NCBI GenBank assembly: GCA_910586515.1 | Contig: CAJUGL010000056.1 | Span: forward strand, 1-22,723 | Direction of reading: 5' to 3' | Length of the DNA: 22,723 nt | From: an uncultured Acetatifactor sp. | Lineage (GTDB): Bacteria; Bacillota; Clostridia; Lachnospirales; Lachnospiraceae | Shown here: in pieces, positions 16,929-22,723 of the stretch | How positions within the stretch are numbered: the first letter of the stretch is position 1 | Layout: every line of letters begins with the position of its first letter | Position numbers and translations under genes: made by a program | Notes under the pieces: generated by a model | Told to the model about the DNA's origin: nothing | The model's database searches: none | The model's input: the letters and a program-made list of their open reading frames with translations, nothing else

Positions 16929-17355
16929 TTTCCCGTATCACCACCGAATGAAAGTGGAAATGCGTCATTCCACCGTTAATTAGCTGCAGTCTGTAACTGT
17001 ACGTCTTCAGCGGACATTTAAAATTTGTTACCCGATCTCTGATGGCGACAGCCCCGGCTTCCATTTCATACCGATCATAAAACACCAGACGCATCAGCCA
17101 GTTTTCCCCCTCAATACAGTCAATATTGACGATAATCTGGTAGTTTGTCTCCCCGTCTATCATCGGCAACGCCGGCTCTATTCTCTGGGCCTGATAGTTT
17201 GTTTTCGAATACCACTGCTTCAGAACGGTTCCCGGCGACATTAAATGATTTAAAAACTCCACATCATCCTTTTTATGGAAAGTGATTTCCGAGCCGTACA
17301 GATAGGTATCCGATACATATTCGTTCCAATAGATATTCCACCTCTGTAATTCCAT
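16771..17355 (-). CDS. asp3: Accessory Sec system protein Asp3
   Basis: Asp3 forms a complex with Asp1 and Asp2 that is needed for export of the serine-rich adhesin; its core is a carbohydrate-binding-like beta sandwich. Family segments are clear: TYLYGSEITF, HLMSPGTVLKQWYSKTNYQ, EPALPMIDGE, RLVFYDRYE, CPLKTYSYRLQLINGG and MTHFHFHS. I chose the ATG at 17355 (194 aa), 7 nt after the asp2 stop, with GAGGGA upstream. An in-frame ATG at 17421 would add 22 residues inside asp2. The core ends at about residue 145. It is followed by a strongly basic, low-complexity tail of about 50 residues that lies in the overlap with secA2 and may simply reflect read-through into that gene. Confidence 0.92.
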   Translation of the reverse strand: MELQRWNIYWNEYVSDTYLYGSEITFHKKDDVEFLNHLMSPGTVLKQWYSKTNYQAQRIEPALPMIDGETNYQIIVNIDCIEGENWLMRLVFYDRYEMEAGAVAIRDRVTNFKCPLKTYSYRLQLINGGMTHFHFHSVVIREIEDETEEKTKTAGKVHASGKKLRRKHEKAVRRGTGSSDRGVQGAPSRGRKPG

Positions 17356-17362
17356 CCGTCCC

Positions 17363-18877
17363 TCAATCCCTCTTAACTCTCCCAAAATCTTCCCGTAGAA
17401 TCTTATCATACTGGCTGACAAACCAGCTTACTATCCCGTTGGTGTCATCGTTATGTCTGCCGTGCAGCCCTTTGCCGTACACCTGGACTCCCGAGGATGC
17501 CAGATGAGAAAGCAGCGTATCATAGGCATCCGAGTCATAATCGTCCTCAATCATATACGCCACGGCAAATTTGGAATGTTCCCAATCCGCGCTGTCAAAC
17601 TTGTCCCAAAACCGGTCATTCAGCTTCCGTACAGCCCTTTCGTCTGTATTCCCCCCCAGATACCGCAGCACATCCAGCGAAGTGTCAAAGCTTCCCGGGC
17701 GGTGCAGCCGCAAATTCCCCGCAATATTCCCCACACTTGCCAGCGGCTTCCCCAAAATGATGGCATGGGGCAGAATATCGCAGCTGTAGTACATGGCGCC
17801 ATAAGTCCCCATGGAAAGTCCCGCCATAATCACCTGATCTGAAGAAAATCCTAATTCCTCCATATACCGCCGGATTACATCCACCATCATCTGCTCATAT
17901 TCCTTTGAACCCATATAAAAGCTTCCACCCTCCAGCCTGGGTTCCGCCACCAGGAGATAGGGCGTCCCCATCCCCTCCATCATATAATATCCCTCAAACC
18001 CCTGCCTGGTTTTGTAGCCCGAAAAATACACATTCAAAGGCGGTTTTCTGTCTCCCGGATTGTAATAGCAGAAAATTTCTTCCCGTGCCGATGTGACATA
18101 TCGCTCTCCCCCGGGCAGAAAAAAACCGTGTTTCCCTCTGGACTGACGATCGTGCAGGGCTACAATCTGTAACCTGCCCCGTCCTCTCGCCCGCAGAGAG
18201 ATGAAGAGCCAGCCTCCGTCCTGCCCGCTGTCCAGCTGAATCACCTGCTGTAACGCATCCTCATTATACTCCCGCCAGTCAATCACACCTGAAATGCTTC
18301 CATTGGCAAATTTTGTAACCGTTAAAGAAATCTCTACCTCTGGATCCTTCCGGTACTCCAGCCACAAATCCAGGATATGGCCCGGAAAGACCGGAATATT
18401 ATAGCGCCAGCATACAATCTGCCGAAATTCCTCCCCATACTCGCCCTTTAACTCTACGCTGTAATCTCCGTTCCATTTCACGGTACCGTCAAAGCCCTGT
18501 GCAACCTCAATATTCCCCAATCTGAATTTTTCCCCGTAAGGCTTCGGGTAAAAGAGTCTGGCCTCCTGCTGCAGAAAGTCCTGGATTTCAGTTTCCCGAA
18601 TCCATTTCCCTTTCTTCCTCTCAAAATATTCCTTCTGCTTTCCCCGCAGCTTAACCTTGTCCATTACAAACAGGCAGTAAGTCTTTGTCCTTTGGTACAG
18701 GAACGCCAGTTCCTCCTCCAGCGGCTCCCGTTCCACAAATACAATATCATAAGGCACCCTTGACTTCTCTGGTGCCTTTGTCAAGGTCAGGGCATGTTCA
18801 ATCCGGATTCCCGGCGGCAGCGAGTATACCTCATTCCAATCCTTACTTCCAAGCTGCAATACACGAATCTCGTCCAA
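17363..18877 (-). CDS. asp2: Accessory Sec system protein Asp2 (putative glycan O-acetyltransferase)
   Basis: Asp2 binds Asp1/Asp3 in export and, in streptococci, also O-acetylates GlcNAc on the adhesin. The 504-residue protein begins VLQLGSKDWNEV, has an NGDYSVELKGEYG / VFPGHILDLWLEY beta-domain, and carries an alpha/beta-hydrolase fold with the nucleophile elbow GLSMG (Ser355). His475 in GRHNDDTNG lies 120 residues later, and an acidic pair Glu444/Asp445 precedes it. This spacing agrees with the triad I recall for Streptococcus gordonii Asp2 (Ser362, Glu452, His482), so acetyltransferase activity is likely kept. The start appears to be TTG at 18877, with AGGGGTG about 10 nt upstream, overlapping the asp1 end by 35 nt. 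Another TTG at 18859 is possible. Confidence 0.93.
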   Translation of the reverse strand: MDEIRVLQLGSKDWNEVYSLPPGIRIEHALTLTKAPEKSRVPYDIVFVEREPLEEELAFLYQRTKTYCLFVMDKVKLRGKQKEYFERKKGKWIRETEIQDFLQQEARLFYPKPYGEKFRLGNIEVAQGFDGTVKWNGDYSVELKGEYGEEFRQIVCWRYNIPVFPGHILDLWLEYRKDPEVEISLTVTKFANGSISGVIDWREYNEDALQQVIQLDSGQDGGWLFISLRARGRGRLQIVALHDRQSRGKHGFFLPGGERYVTSAREEIFCYYNPGDRKPPLNVYFSGYKTRQGFEGYYMMEGMGTPYLLVAEPRLEGGSFYMGSKEYEQMMVDVIRRYMEELGFSSDQVIMAGLSMGTYGAMYYSCDILPHAIILGKPLASVGNIAGNLRLHRPGSFDTSLDVLRYLGGNTDERAVRKLNDRFWDKFDSADWEHSKFAVAYMIEDDYDSDAYDTLLSHLASSGVQVYGKGLHGRHNDDTNGIVSWFVSQYDKILREDFGRVKRD

Positions 18878-20465
18878 CGGCCCGAATCACCCCTTTCCAC
18901 TTTTCCAATAATTCATCGCTGGTATATTTTTTACCCAATTCATAAGAACAGACTACCGCCTCATTCCAGTTTACCAGGCTGTCCAGATAATAAATCAGGA
19001 TATTCTGTAAGTCTTCCAGATCTTTCAGGACAAAACCGTTTCTCTCATGCTCTACAAATTCTGTCTTCCTGCCCACAATCTGGGGAATCCCGATGCTGAT
19101 CGCCATGATCTGCAGATATAAATCAGGCGAATCCCGCAGATCCACCATGATCCTCTGCTCCCGCATACACTTGCTCACAGCCAGTTCATCCACACATTGC
19201 TCCACATAAAACTTCACAGGGATTTCTTTCTCCGCATCCAGGTTGTTCTCCGCCGTTCCTCTTTCCGCGTTTTCCATTGCCCACCCCTGCTCCAGTCCTG
19301 CTTCATCTAAAGCCCTCCTGGCCTGTTCCAGCAGAACCTGTTTCCTGTTCCATTCCGCCCTCCTGGTAAAGAGATGAACCCTTGCCCGCTCATTTTCCTT
19401 CAAATATTCGCCCAGATGCCGGATCAGTTTCCGGAAAACCGCCTCCTGCAGCCCGTCTACCGGTACCATGATCTTCTGGACATGGAGCTGTTGGCTGATC
19501 CCAAAATCTACCCTGGAATCAAAGGGTGTAATATCCGTCATCTTCCTAAGCAGCCCCATCGACTCCTTTCGCAGTCTCTCCATATTTCCCCGGGAATCTA
19601 CAATGATATAATCCGCGTCCTCCACAGCCTCTAAAAACTGCAGATGATTCCGGACAGAATACCGTTCCCCAAAAAAGGATAGAATCTTTTTCTTTCCTTC
19701 CAGAACCTGGCTAAGAATCTGTATATGCTGCACATGCATAGCCATACAGAAGATGTCTTTGGCAGCTGTTAACCGGACATACGCAGCGAATACCTCCTGG
19801 ATTACCTGCTCTATACCGGAATAAGTCCGCCTGGTAAATTGCCTCTCATGCTCCCCGCCTTCGTACTGCAATAAATATCCCGGATATTTGGGATTAATCT
19901 CTACATGCCCGTCCTTCTCGAAGCGCCGCATTTTCCAGGCGCCATTTTCCATATAATAATCCTGATATACCGGTTGTCCCTCTTCATAAACCACACTGCC
20001 GGAAAGAAACCCACGATCGTCATACAGATTGCGGCGGCCGATCTTCCCGTCCTGATAAATATCAATTCGAATTGGGTTGCCGTCCTCCCCAAATTCAATT
20101 TGGGCATATTTCTCGCCCTTCAGCATTGCCGCGATAACAAAAGGCGTATAAACAAACTCAACCCCCGCCGGCCAGGCCAGGTCATGAAAGGATAATACCC
20201 TCGCCCGTTTCCTCCGCACACACTGTATTGCGTCAAAACATGACCAATACGGCGCATGGTACACTCCCTGGCGATGCAGGAAATGCCGGAAATTGGGCGC
20301 AAAACTAAGCAGCAGGACCTGATATGGATAAACCCCGCTGCGATGAAACAGCTGAATCTGCTTTACCGTATCGTCAAACTCCGTATGCATACGCCTGACA
20401 TACCATATCTGTTCACTTTCCGCCCATTTATTTTCCTGATACCATGCCGGGATAAAATATAACAT
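18843..20465 (-). CDS. asp1: Accessory Sec system protein Asp1
   Basis: Asp1 has a GT-B-like fold without proven transferase activity. It works with Asp2 and Asp3 to deliver the glycosylated adhesin to SecA2/SecY2. The 540-residue length fits the family. Recognisable stretches are MLYFIPAWYQ at the start, FDDTVKQIQLFHRSGVYPYQVLLLSFAPNFRHFLHRQG in part (VLLLSFAPNFRHFLH), IRIDIYQDGKIGRRNLYDDRGFLS, and DLRDSPDLYLQIMAISIGIPQI with a QIVGRKTEFVEHERNG-type end. The ATG has AGGAG 6 nt upstream, which overlaps the secY2 stop region (8-nt gap), so the two genes are coupled. Confidence 0.92.
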   Translation of the reverse strand: MLYFIPAWYQENKWAESEQIWYVRRMHTEFDDTVKQIQLFHRSGVYPYQVLLLSFAPNFRHFLHRQGVYHAPYWSCFDAIQCVRRKRARVLSFHDLAWPAGVEFVYTPFVIAAMLKGEKYAQIEFGEDGNPIRIDIYQDGKIGRRNLYDDRGFLSGSVVYEEGQPVYQDYYMENGAWKMRRFEKDGHVEINPKYPGYLLQYEGGEHERQFTRRTYSGIEQVIQEVFAAYVRLTAAKDIFCMAMHVQHIQILSQVLEGKKKILSFFGERYSVRNHLQFLEAVEDADYIIVDSRGNMERLRKESMGLLRKMTDITPFDSRVDFGISQQLHVQKIMVPVDGLQEAVFRKLIRHLGEYLKENERARVHLFTRRAEWNRKQVLLEQARRALDEAGLEQGWAMENAERGTAENNLDAEKEIPVKFYVEQCVDELAVSKCMREQRIMVDLRDSPDLYLQIMAISIGIPQIVGRKTEFVEHERNGFVLKDLEDLQNILIYYLDSLVNWNEAVVCSYELGKKYTSDELLEKWKGVIRAVGRDSCIAAWK

Positions 20466-20473
20466 GCCAACTC

Positions 20474-21685
20474 CTATATAAATATAAAATGATCATAAGC
20501 GTCATAACTGCGGATTGCGACGAATTCTCTTCCAAAATTACACACCAGGCCTGTCAGCAGCATGGCCGAGGATGGCAGCATGGACAGCGTGCCCTCTATG
20601 CTGCCCTGCCATTGCAGGAGCAGCGGAATCCCCAGACATACTGCCATAATTGTAGCACTTGCGAAGCTGATGCGAAACACCGTCCTCCACATGTACTTTC
20701 TTGTTGCCCTCCCCGCATGGAGGTTTACAATGCTGTCCCCGCTCTTGAGAAACTGTTCCATCGTATCCTTGGGATTAATCATTAGCATGGCAAAGCCGAT
20801 CGTCAGCAGATAGATTACGATAAGATATACCGCAATCCCCAGAGGCCTCGTCATAACCAGGTTGTCCTGCCACCACACAAGAACGCTGTTTTGCGGAAAG
20901 AAAAATCTCAGCAAATCCACCAGAAGCCTGGGCAGCATGAAGAATGCCGTTGAAAACATCACCGGCATCACGCCTACCGGATTGTATTTGATTGCCATAT
21001 AGTTTTTATCCGCATAGATATTGTGAATGGAAACTCTTTGCAACGGAATTCTCTTCTCCCGATTTTCCAATACCAGCGTAATCAGAAACATGACCGCTGC
21101 CAGAATAATTGGCAGAATCATTTCTTTCCCTGTATGTCCCTTTACGGTATTGGATATTCCGGAAGTGATATTGAATAGAATCAATACCGTTACACCGCCT
21201 ATTCCATATTTCTGATTCAAATCGGAAATCCAAAGCAGCAGCACCGCACCTGTTATCATCTCCAAAAAGCACACTGTTTTAAATAAGGATACAATGGCTC
21301 CCTCCGCAATAAATTCTAATTGATTTACCTGGACAAAAGCCTGCAGCATACACAGTATCAGCATTCCCGCCAGCATTACCCTCCGCATTCTTTTGGGAGA
21401 CACCTTCGTTTTATAATCTGCGCTCATACAGAGCATCACAATCTGACTTGTCATATTGGCAATCATGTAAGGTGAAATACCCAGCGCAAAAATCGAATAC
21501 TGATAGGAATCTCCCCCAACCACCTGCATCAGCAGGCTGTCCGTATCCATTTTCTGTCCCTGGTAGGCCTGGGCATCCACCCCATATAGGGGAATAAATC
21601 TTCCCGCCGTATAAATTAAAAGGATGATCAGCGTAAAGAACAGCTTATTCCCTGTTATTTTTTCCTTTTTTTCTGTCTGTGTCAA
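20474..21685 (-). CDS. secY2: Accessory Sec translocon channel SecY2
   Basis: SecY2 is the membrane channel dedicated to export of the serine-rich adhesin. The 403-residue protein shows ten hydrophobic segments in the SecY pattern, starting LFFTLIILLIYTAGRFIPLYGV. It includes ALGISPYMIANMTSQIVM, QKYGIGGVTVLILFNITSGI, YNPVGVMPVMFSTAFFMLP and the terminal LLTGLVCNFGREFVAIRSY. The cytosolic loops are shorter than in housekeeping SecY, as expected for SecY2. The start is a TTG at 21685 with GGGGGA about 6 nt upstream. The frame stays open for about 20 codons further up, to a TGA, but without a standard start codon. A large hairpin lies 27 nt upstream. It is followed after 8 nt by asp1. Confidence 0.93.
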   Translation of the reverse strand: MTQTEKKEKITGNKLFFTLIILLIYTAGRFIPLYGVDAQAYQGQKMDTDSLLMQVVGGDSYQYSIFALGISPYMIANMTSQIVMLCMSADYKTKVSPKRMRRVMLAGMLILCMLQAFVQVNQLEFIAEGAIVSLFKTVCFLEMITGAVLLLWISDLNQKYGIGGVTVLILFNITSGISNTVKGHTGKEMILPIILAAVMFLITLVLENREKRIPLQRVSIHNIYADKNYMAIKYNPVGVMPVMFSTAFFMLPRLLVDLLRFFFPQNSVLVWWQDNLVMTRPLGIAVYLIVIYLLTIGFAMLMINPKDTMEQFLKSGDSIVNLHAGRATRKYMWRTVFRISFASATIMAVCLGIPLLLQWQGSIEGTLSMLPSSAMLLTGLVCNFGREFVAIRSYDAYDHFIFI

Positions 21686-21711
21686 AAGGTTCCCCCACTC
21701 ATCTCCAAGTA

Positions 21712-21754
21712 CGGCAATTAGTGACCACCCTTCTGGAGATGGTCACTAATGCCG
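21712..21754. promoter_or_regulatory. Large hairpin between the adhesin-side genes and secY2
   Basis: An 11-bp perfect stem (21717-21727 with 21740-21750, arm ATTAGTGACCA) is extended by a one-base bulge and four more pairs (CGGC/GCCG). The loop is 12 nt. On the plus strand T-rich sequence follows; on the minus strand it is followed by TACTTGGAGATGAGTGG with no T-run. In the direction of the genes it therefore looks less like a terminator than an mRNA-stabilising or processing element that could set the ratio of adhesin to secretion machinery. Confidence 0.6.
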
Positions 21755-21788
21755 ATTGTCTATTTATTATTTTGTTTCCGCTTTTGGT

Positions 21789-21941
21789 TTACTTACCTCC
21801 CTCCAGCTCTTTCAGTTCCTTCTTCAAGTTCCTTTTCCTGATTACCACAAAGGCAAGAGCCGCAATCAGAAGAGCCAGCCCGGGAATGTCCCACCAACAA
21901 AAACCTACGGTTAAATGTTCCATAAAACTTGCTGCTACCAT
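21789..21941 (-). CDS. Small single-pass membrane protein between adhesin gene and secY2
   Basis: A 50-residue frame starting at ATG 21941 and ending TAA 21789. It reads MVAASFMEHLTVGF, then CWWDIPGLALLIAALAFVVI as a hydrophobic segment (about 15-34), then RKRNLKKELKELEGGK, a basic, coiled-coil-like tail. Positive-inside predicts N-terminus out and C-terminus in the cytosol. The ATG is 6 nt past the adhesin stop, and its ribosome site (AAAGGA) lies within the last adhesin codons, so translation should be coupled. I do not recognise the family. It is not SecE-like (Asp4), whose basic helix precedes the membrane segment, nor SecG-like (Asp5), which has two. Its membrane segment plus Lys-rich tail resembles the adhesin's own C-terminus. 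The position suggests a role in adhesin export or anchoring; this is inference. Confidence 0.65.
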   Translation of the reverse strand: MVAASFMEHLTVGFCWWDIPGLALLIAALAFVVIRKRNLKKELKELEGGK

Positions 21942-21947
21942 ACTCGC

Positions 21948-22723
21948 CTATCCTTTCTTTCCCTTCTTCAGCTCATCGATTTTCTTCTTCTCCTTCCGGC
22001 CGCTTCCCACACCGTAAGCCGCTGTGCCGCCTGCCAGAATCAGTTCCAGGAAGTGGAAGATGCAATGCTTCGCTCCCGCGATTACGCTGGGACTTGCCAG
22101 AGGCTGCTCCTCATCTTCAATCTCAACCGTTTCTTCCTCTTCTTCCGCTTCTACTGCCAGAGGAGGGGTTTCCTCTTCCTCCTCGTTTGCGGTATCCTCC
22201 TCTTCTTCAGGCATTTCCGCAAGCGGTAAGGGTTCATCCTCTATAATTTCAGTTTCACCTTCCGCAGGTACATTCCCAAGAGGTGTATCCTGATCGTCTA
22301 TCGTGATGGTATCATCTCCGCCAGGCAATTCCGCAGGAGGTGTATCCTCATCATCTGTAATAGCAGGCGCATCCGGTTCTGCCGCCTCACTATCCGCGGT
22401 AGATGTCGAAGCGCTTTCACTCTCAGACTCGCTGGTCGAGGTGCTGGTGCTATCGGACTCGCTGGTTGATACACTTGCACTATCGGACTCGCTGGTCGAT
22501 ACGCTTGCGCTGCCAGACTCACTTGCCGAGATGCTTGCACTGTCGGACTCGCTGGTCGATACACTTGCACTATCGGACTCGCTAGTCGATACGCTTACGC
22601 TGTCAGACTCACTCGTCGATACACTTGCACTGTCGGACTCGCTCGTCAATACGCTTGCGCTGTCAGACTCGCTCGTCGATACGCTTGCACTATCGGACTC
22701 GCTCGTCGATACGCTTGCACTCT
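21948..22723 (-). CDS. Serine-rich repeat surface glycoprotein, C-terminal part (runs off the right edge)
   Basis: This is the 3' end of the exported substrate of the aSec system. Starting at the edge it has Ser-rich repeats with period 10 (consensus SESDSASVST), the expected O-glycosylation target. A roughly 100-residue acidic stretch (22400-22095) follows, with five degenerate copies of a D/E-x-x-P-L/P-A/G motif (DEDTPPAELP, DQDTPLGNVP, EDEPLPLAEMP, EEETPPLAV, DEEQPLASP). A hydrophobic segment CIFHFLELILAGGTAAYGVG (22064-22005) and a Lys-rich tail (RKEKKKIDELKKGKKG) end the protein. There is no LPxTG before the membrane segment, unlike streptococcal homologues, so anchoring may rest on the membrane helix or on an unusual sorting signal. 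The N-terminus, signal peptide and ligand-binding region are outside the window. Confidence 0.88.
   Translation of the reverse strand, partial: SASVSTSESDSASVSTSESDSASVLTSESDSASVSTSESDSVSVSTSESDSASVSTSESDSASISASESGSASVSTSESDSASVSTSESDSTSTSTSESESESASTSTADSEAAEPDAPAITDDEDTPPAELPGGDDTITIDDQDTPLGNVPAEGETEIIEDEPLPLAEMPEEEEDTANEEEEETPPLAVEAEEEEETVEIEDEEQPLASPSVIAGAKHCIFHFLELILAGGTAAYGVGSGRKEKKKIDELKKGKKG
22401..22723 (-). repeat. Tandem 30-bp coding repeats of the serine-rich adhesin
   Basis: About ten head-to-tail 30-bp units with small variations encode S-E-S-D-S-A-S-V-S-T. Common base variants are GTCGATACGCTTGCACT / ATACACTTGCACT (plus strand). Substitutions include Val for Ala, Ile for Val, Gly for Asp and one Leu for Ser. 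The units become Thr/Glu-rich toward 22401. The array continues past the right edge, so the copy number is unknown. Such arrays expand and contract by slippage and are easily mis-assembled. Confidence 0.92.

Noticed and set aside
21789..21941. The small membrane protein as Asp4 (SecE-like) or Asp5 (SecG-like)
   Set aside because: The membrane segment comes first and the basic helix last, opposite to SecE, and only one membrane segment is present, unlike SecG.
21679..22017. Plus-strand frame of 112 residues opposite the adhesin end and small membrane gene
   Set aside because: Low-complexity Phe/Ser-rich translation typical of the complement of Lys/Glu codons; it overlaps two better supported minus-strand frames.
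22401..22723. Regular 30-bp repeats that could be taken for a CRISPR array
   Set aside because: Units are head-to-tail without unique spacers, stay in one reading frame and encode a Ser-rich motif continuous with the adhesin tail.
1..22723. tRNA, rRNA, insertion sequence or prophage genes
   Set aside because: No transposase, integrase or phage-like proteins and no cloverleaf or rRNA-like sequence were recognised by eye on either strand.

Overview
The window suggests a low-to-mid GC Firmicute of the class Clostridia, most likely a Lachnospiraceae-like gut bacterium. The basis is the protein styles: a cytosolic GH3 glycosidase, an AAA-ATPase/PD-(D/E)XK protein of a family common there, strong AGGAG-type ribosome binding sites, and a surface-protein tail with 'DTPLA'-like motifs. 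Species cannot be named from sequence alone. Every supported gene lies on the minus strand, so transcription runs from right to left.

Right part (about 7.5-22.7 kb): an accessory Sec (aSec) and glycosylation locus for a serine-rich repeat surface adhesin. In transcription order it holds the 3' end of the adhesin gene (Ser-rich 10-residue repeats, acidic tail, C-terminal anchor; the gene runs off the right edge), an unannotated 50-residue membrane protein, secY2, asp1, asp2, asp3, secA2, gtfA, gtfB, and two large two-domain glycosyltransferases. Both transferases start with a Gtf3-like domain; one continues into a GT-D (DUF1792) domain and the other into a GT2 domain. The GT2 enzyme is broken by a frameshift near its C-terminus. 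Spacing is tight (overlaps or gaps of about 12 nt or less from secY2 to gtfB), as in one operon. By analogy with the streptococcal systems, GtfA/GtfB put GlcNAc on Ser/Thr of the adhesin, the Gtf3-type enzymes extend the glycan, Asp1-3 modify and target it, and SecA2/SecY2 export it.

Middle (5.3-7.5 kb): an AT-rich, roughly 280-bp gene-free stretch with a perfect 15-bp inverted repeat closes the island. Next come a well-formed sigma-70-type promoter and an AAA-ATPase/PD-(D/E)XK protein of unknown role.

Left part (0-5.3 kb): core-type genes. These are a three-S1-domain RNA-binding protein, a YgjV-type membrane protein with a GNAT-like tail, a GH3 beta-glycosidase (beta-xylosidase-like), and a GMP synthase whose glutaminase domain has lost about 95 residues, including the catalytic Cys/His/Glu region.

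The most interesting points are the small membrane protein between adhesin and secY2, the Gtf3-GT-D and Gtf3-GT2 fusions, the non-LPXTG anchor with repeated sorting-signal-like motifs, the long asp3/secA2 overlap, and the amidotransferase-deficient GMP synthase.
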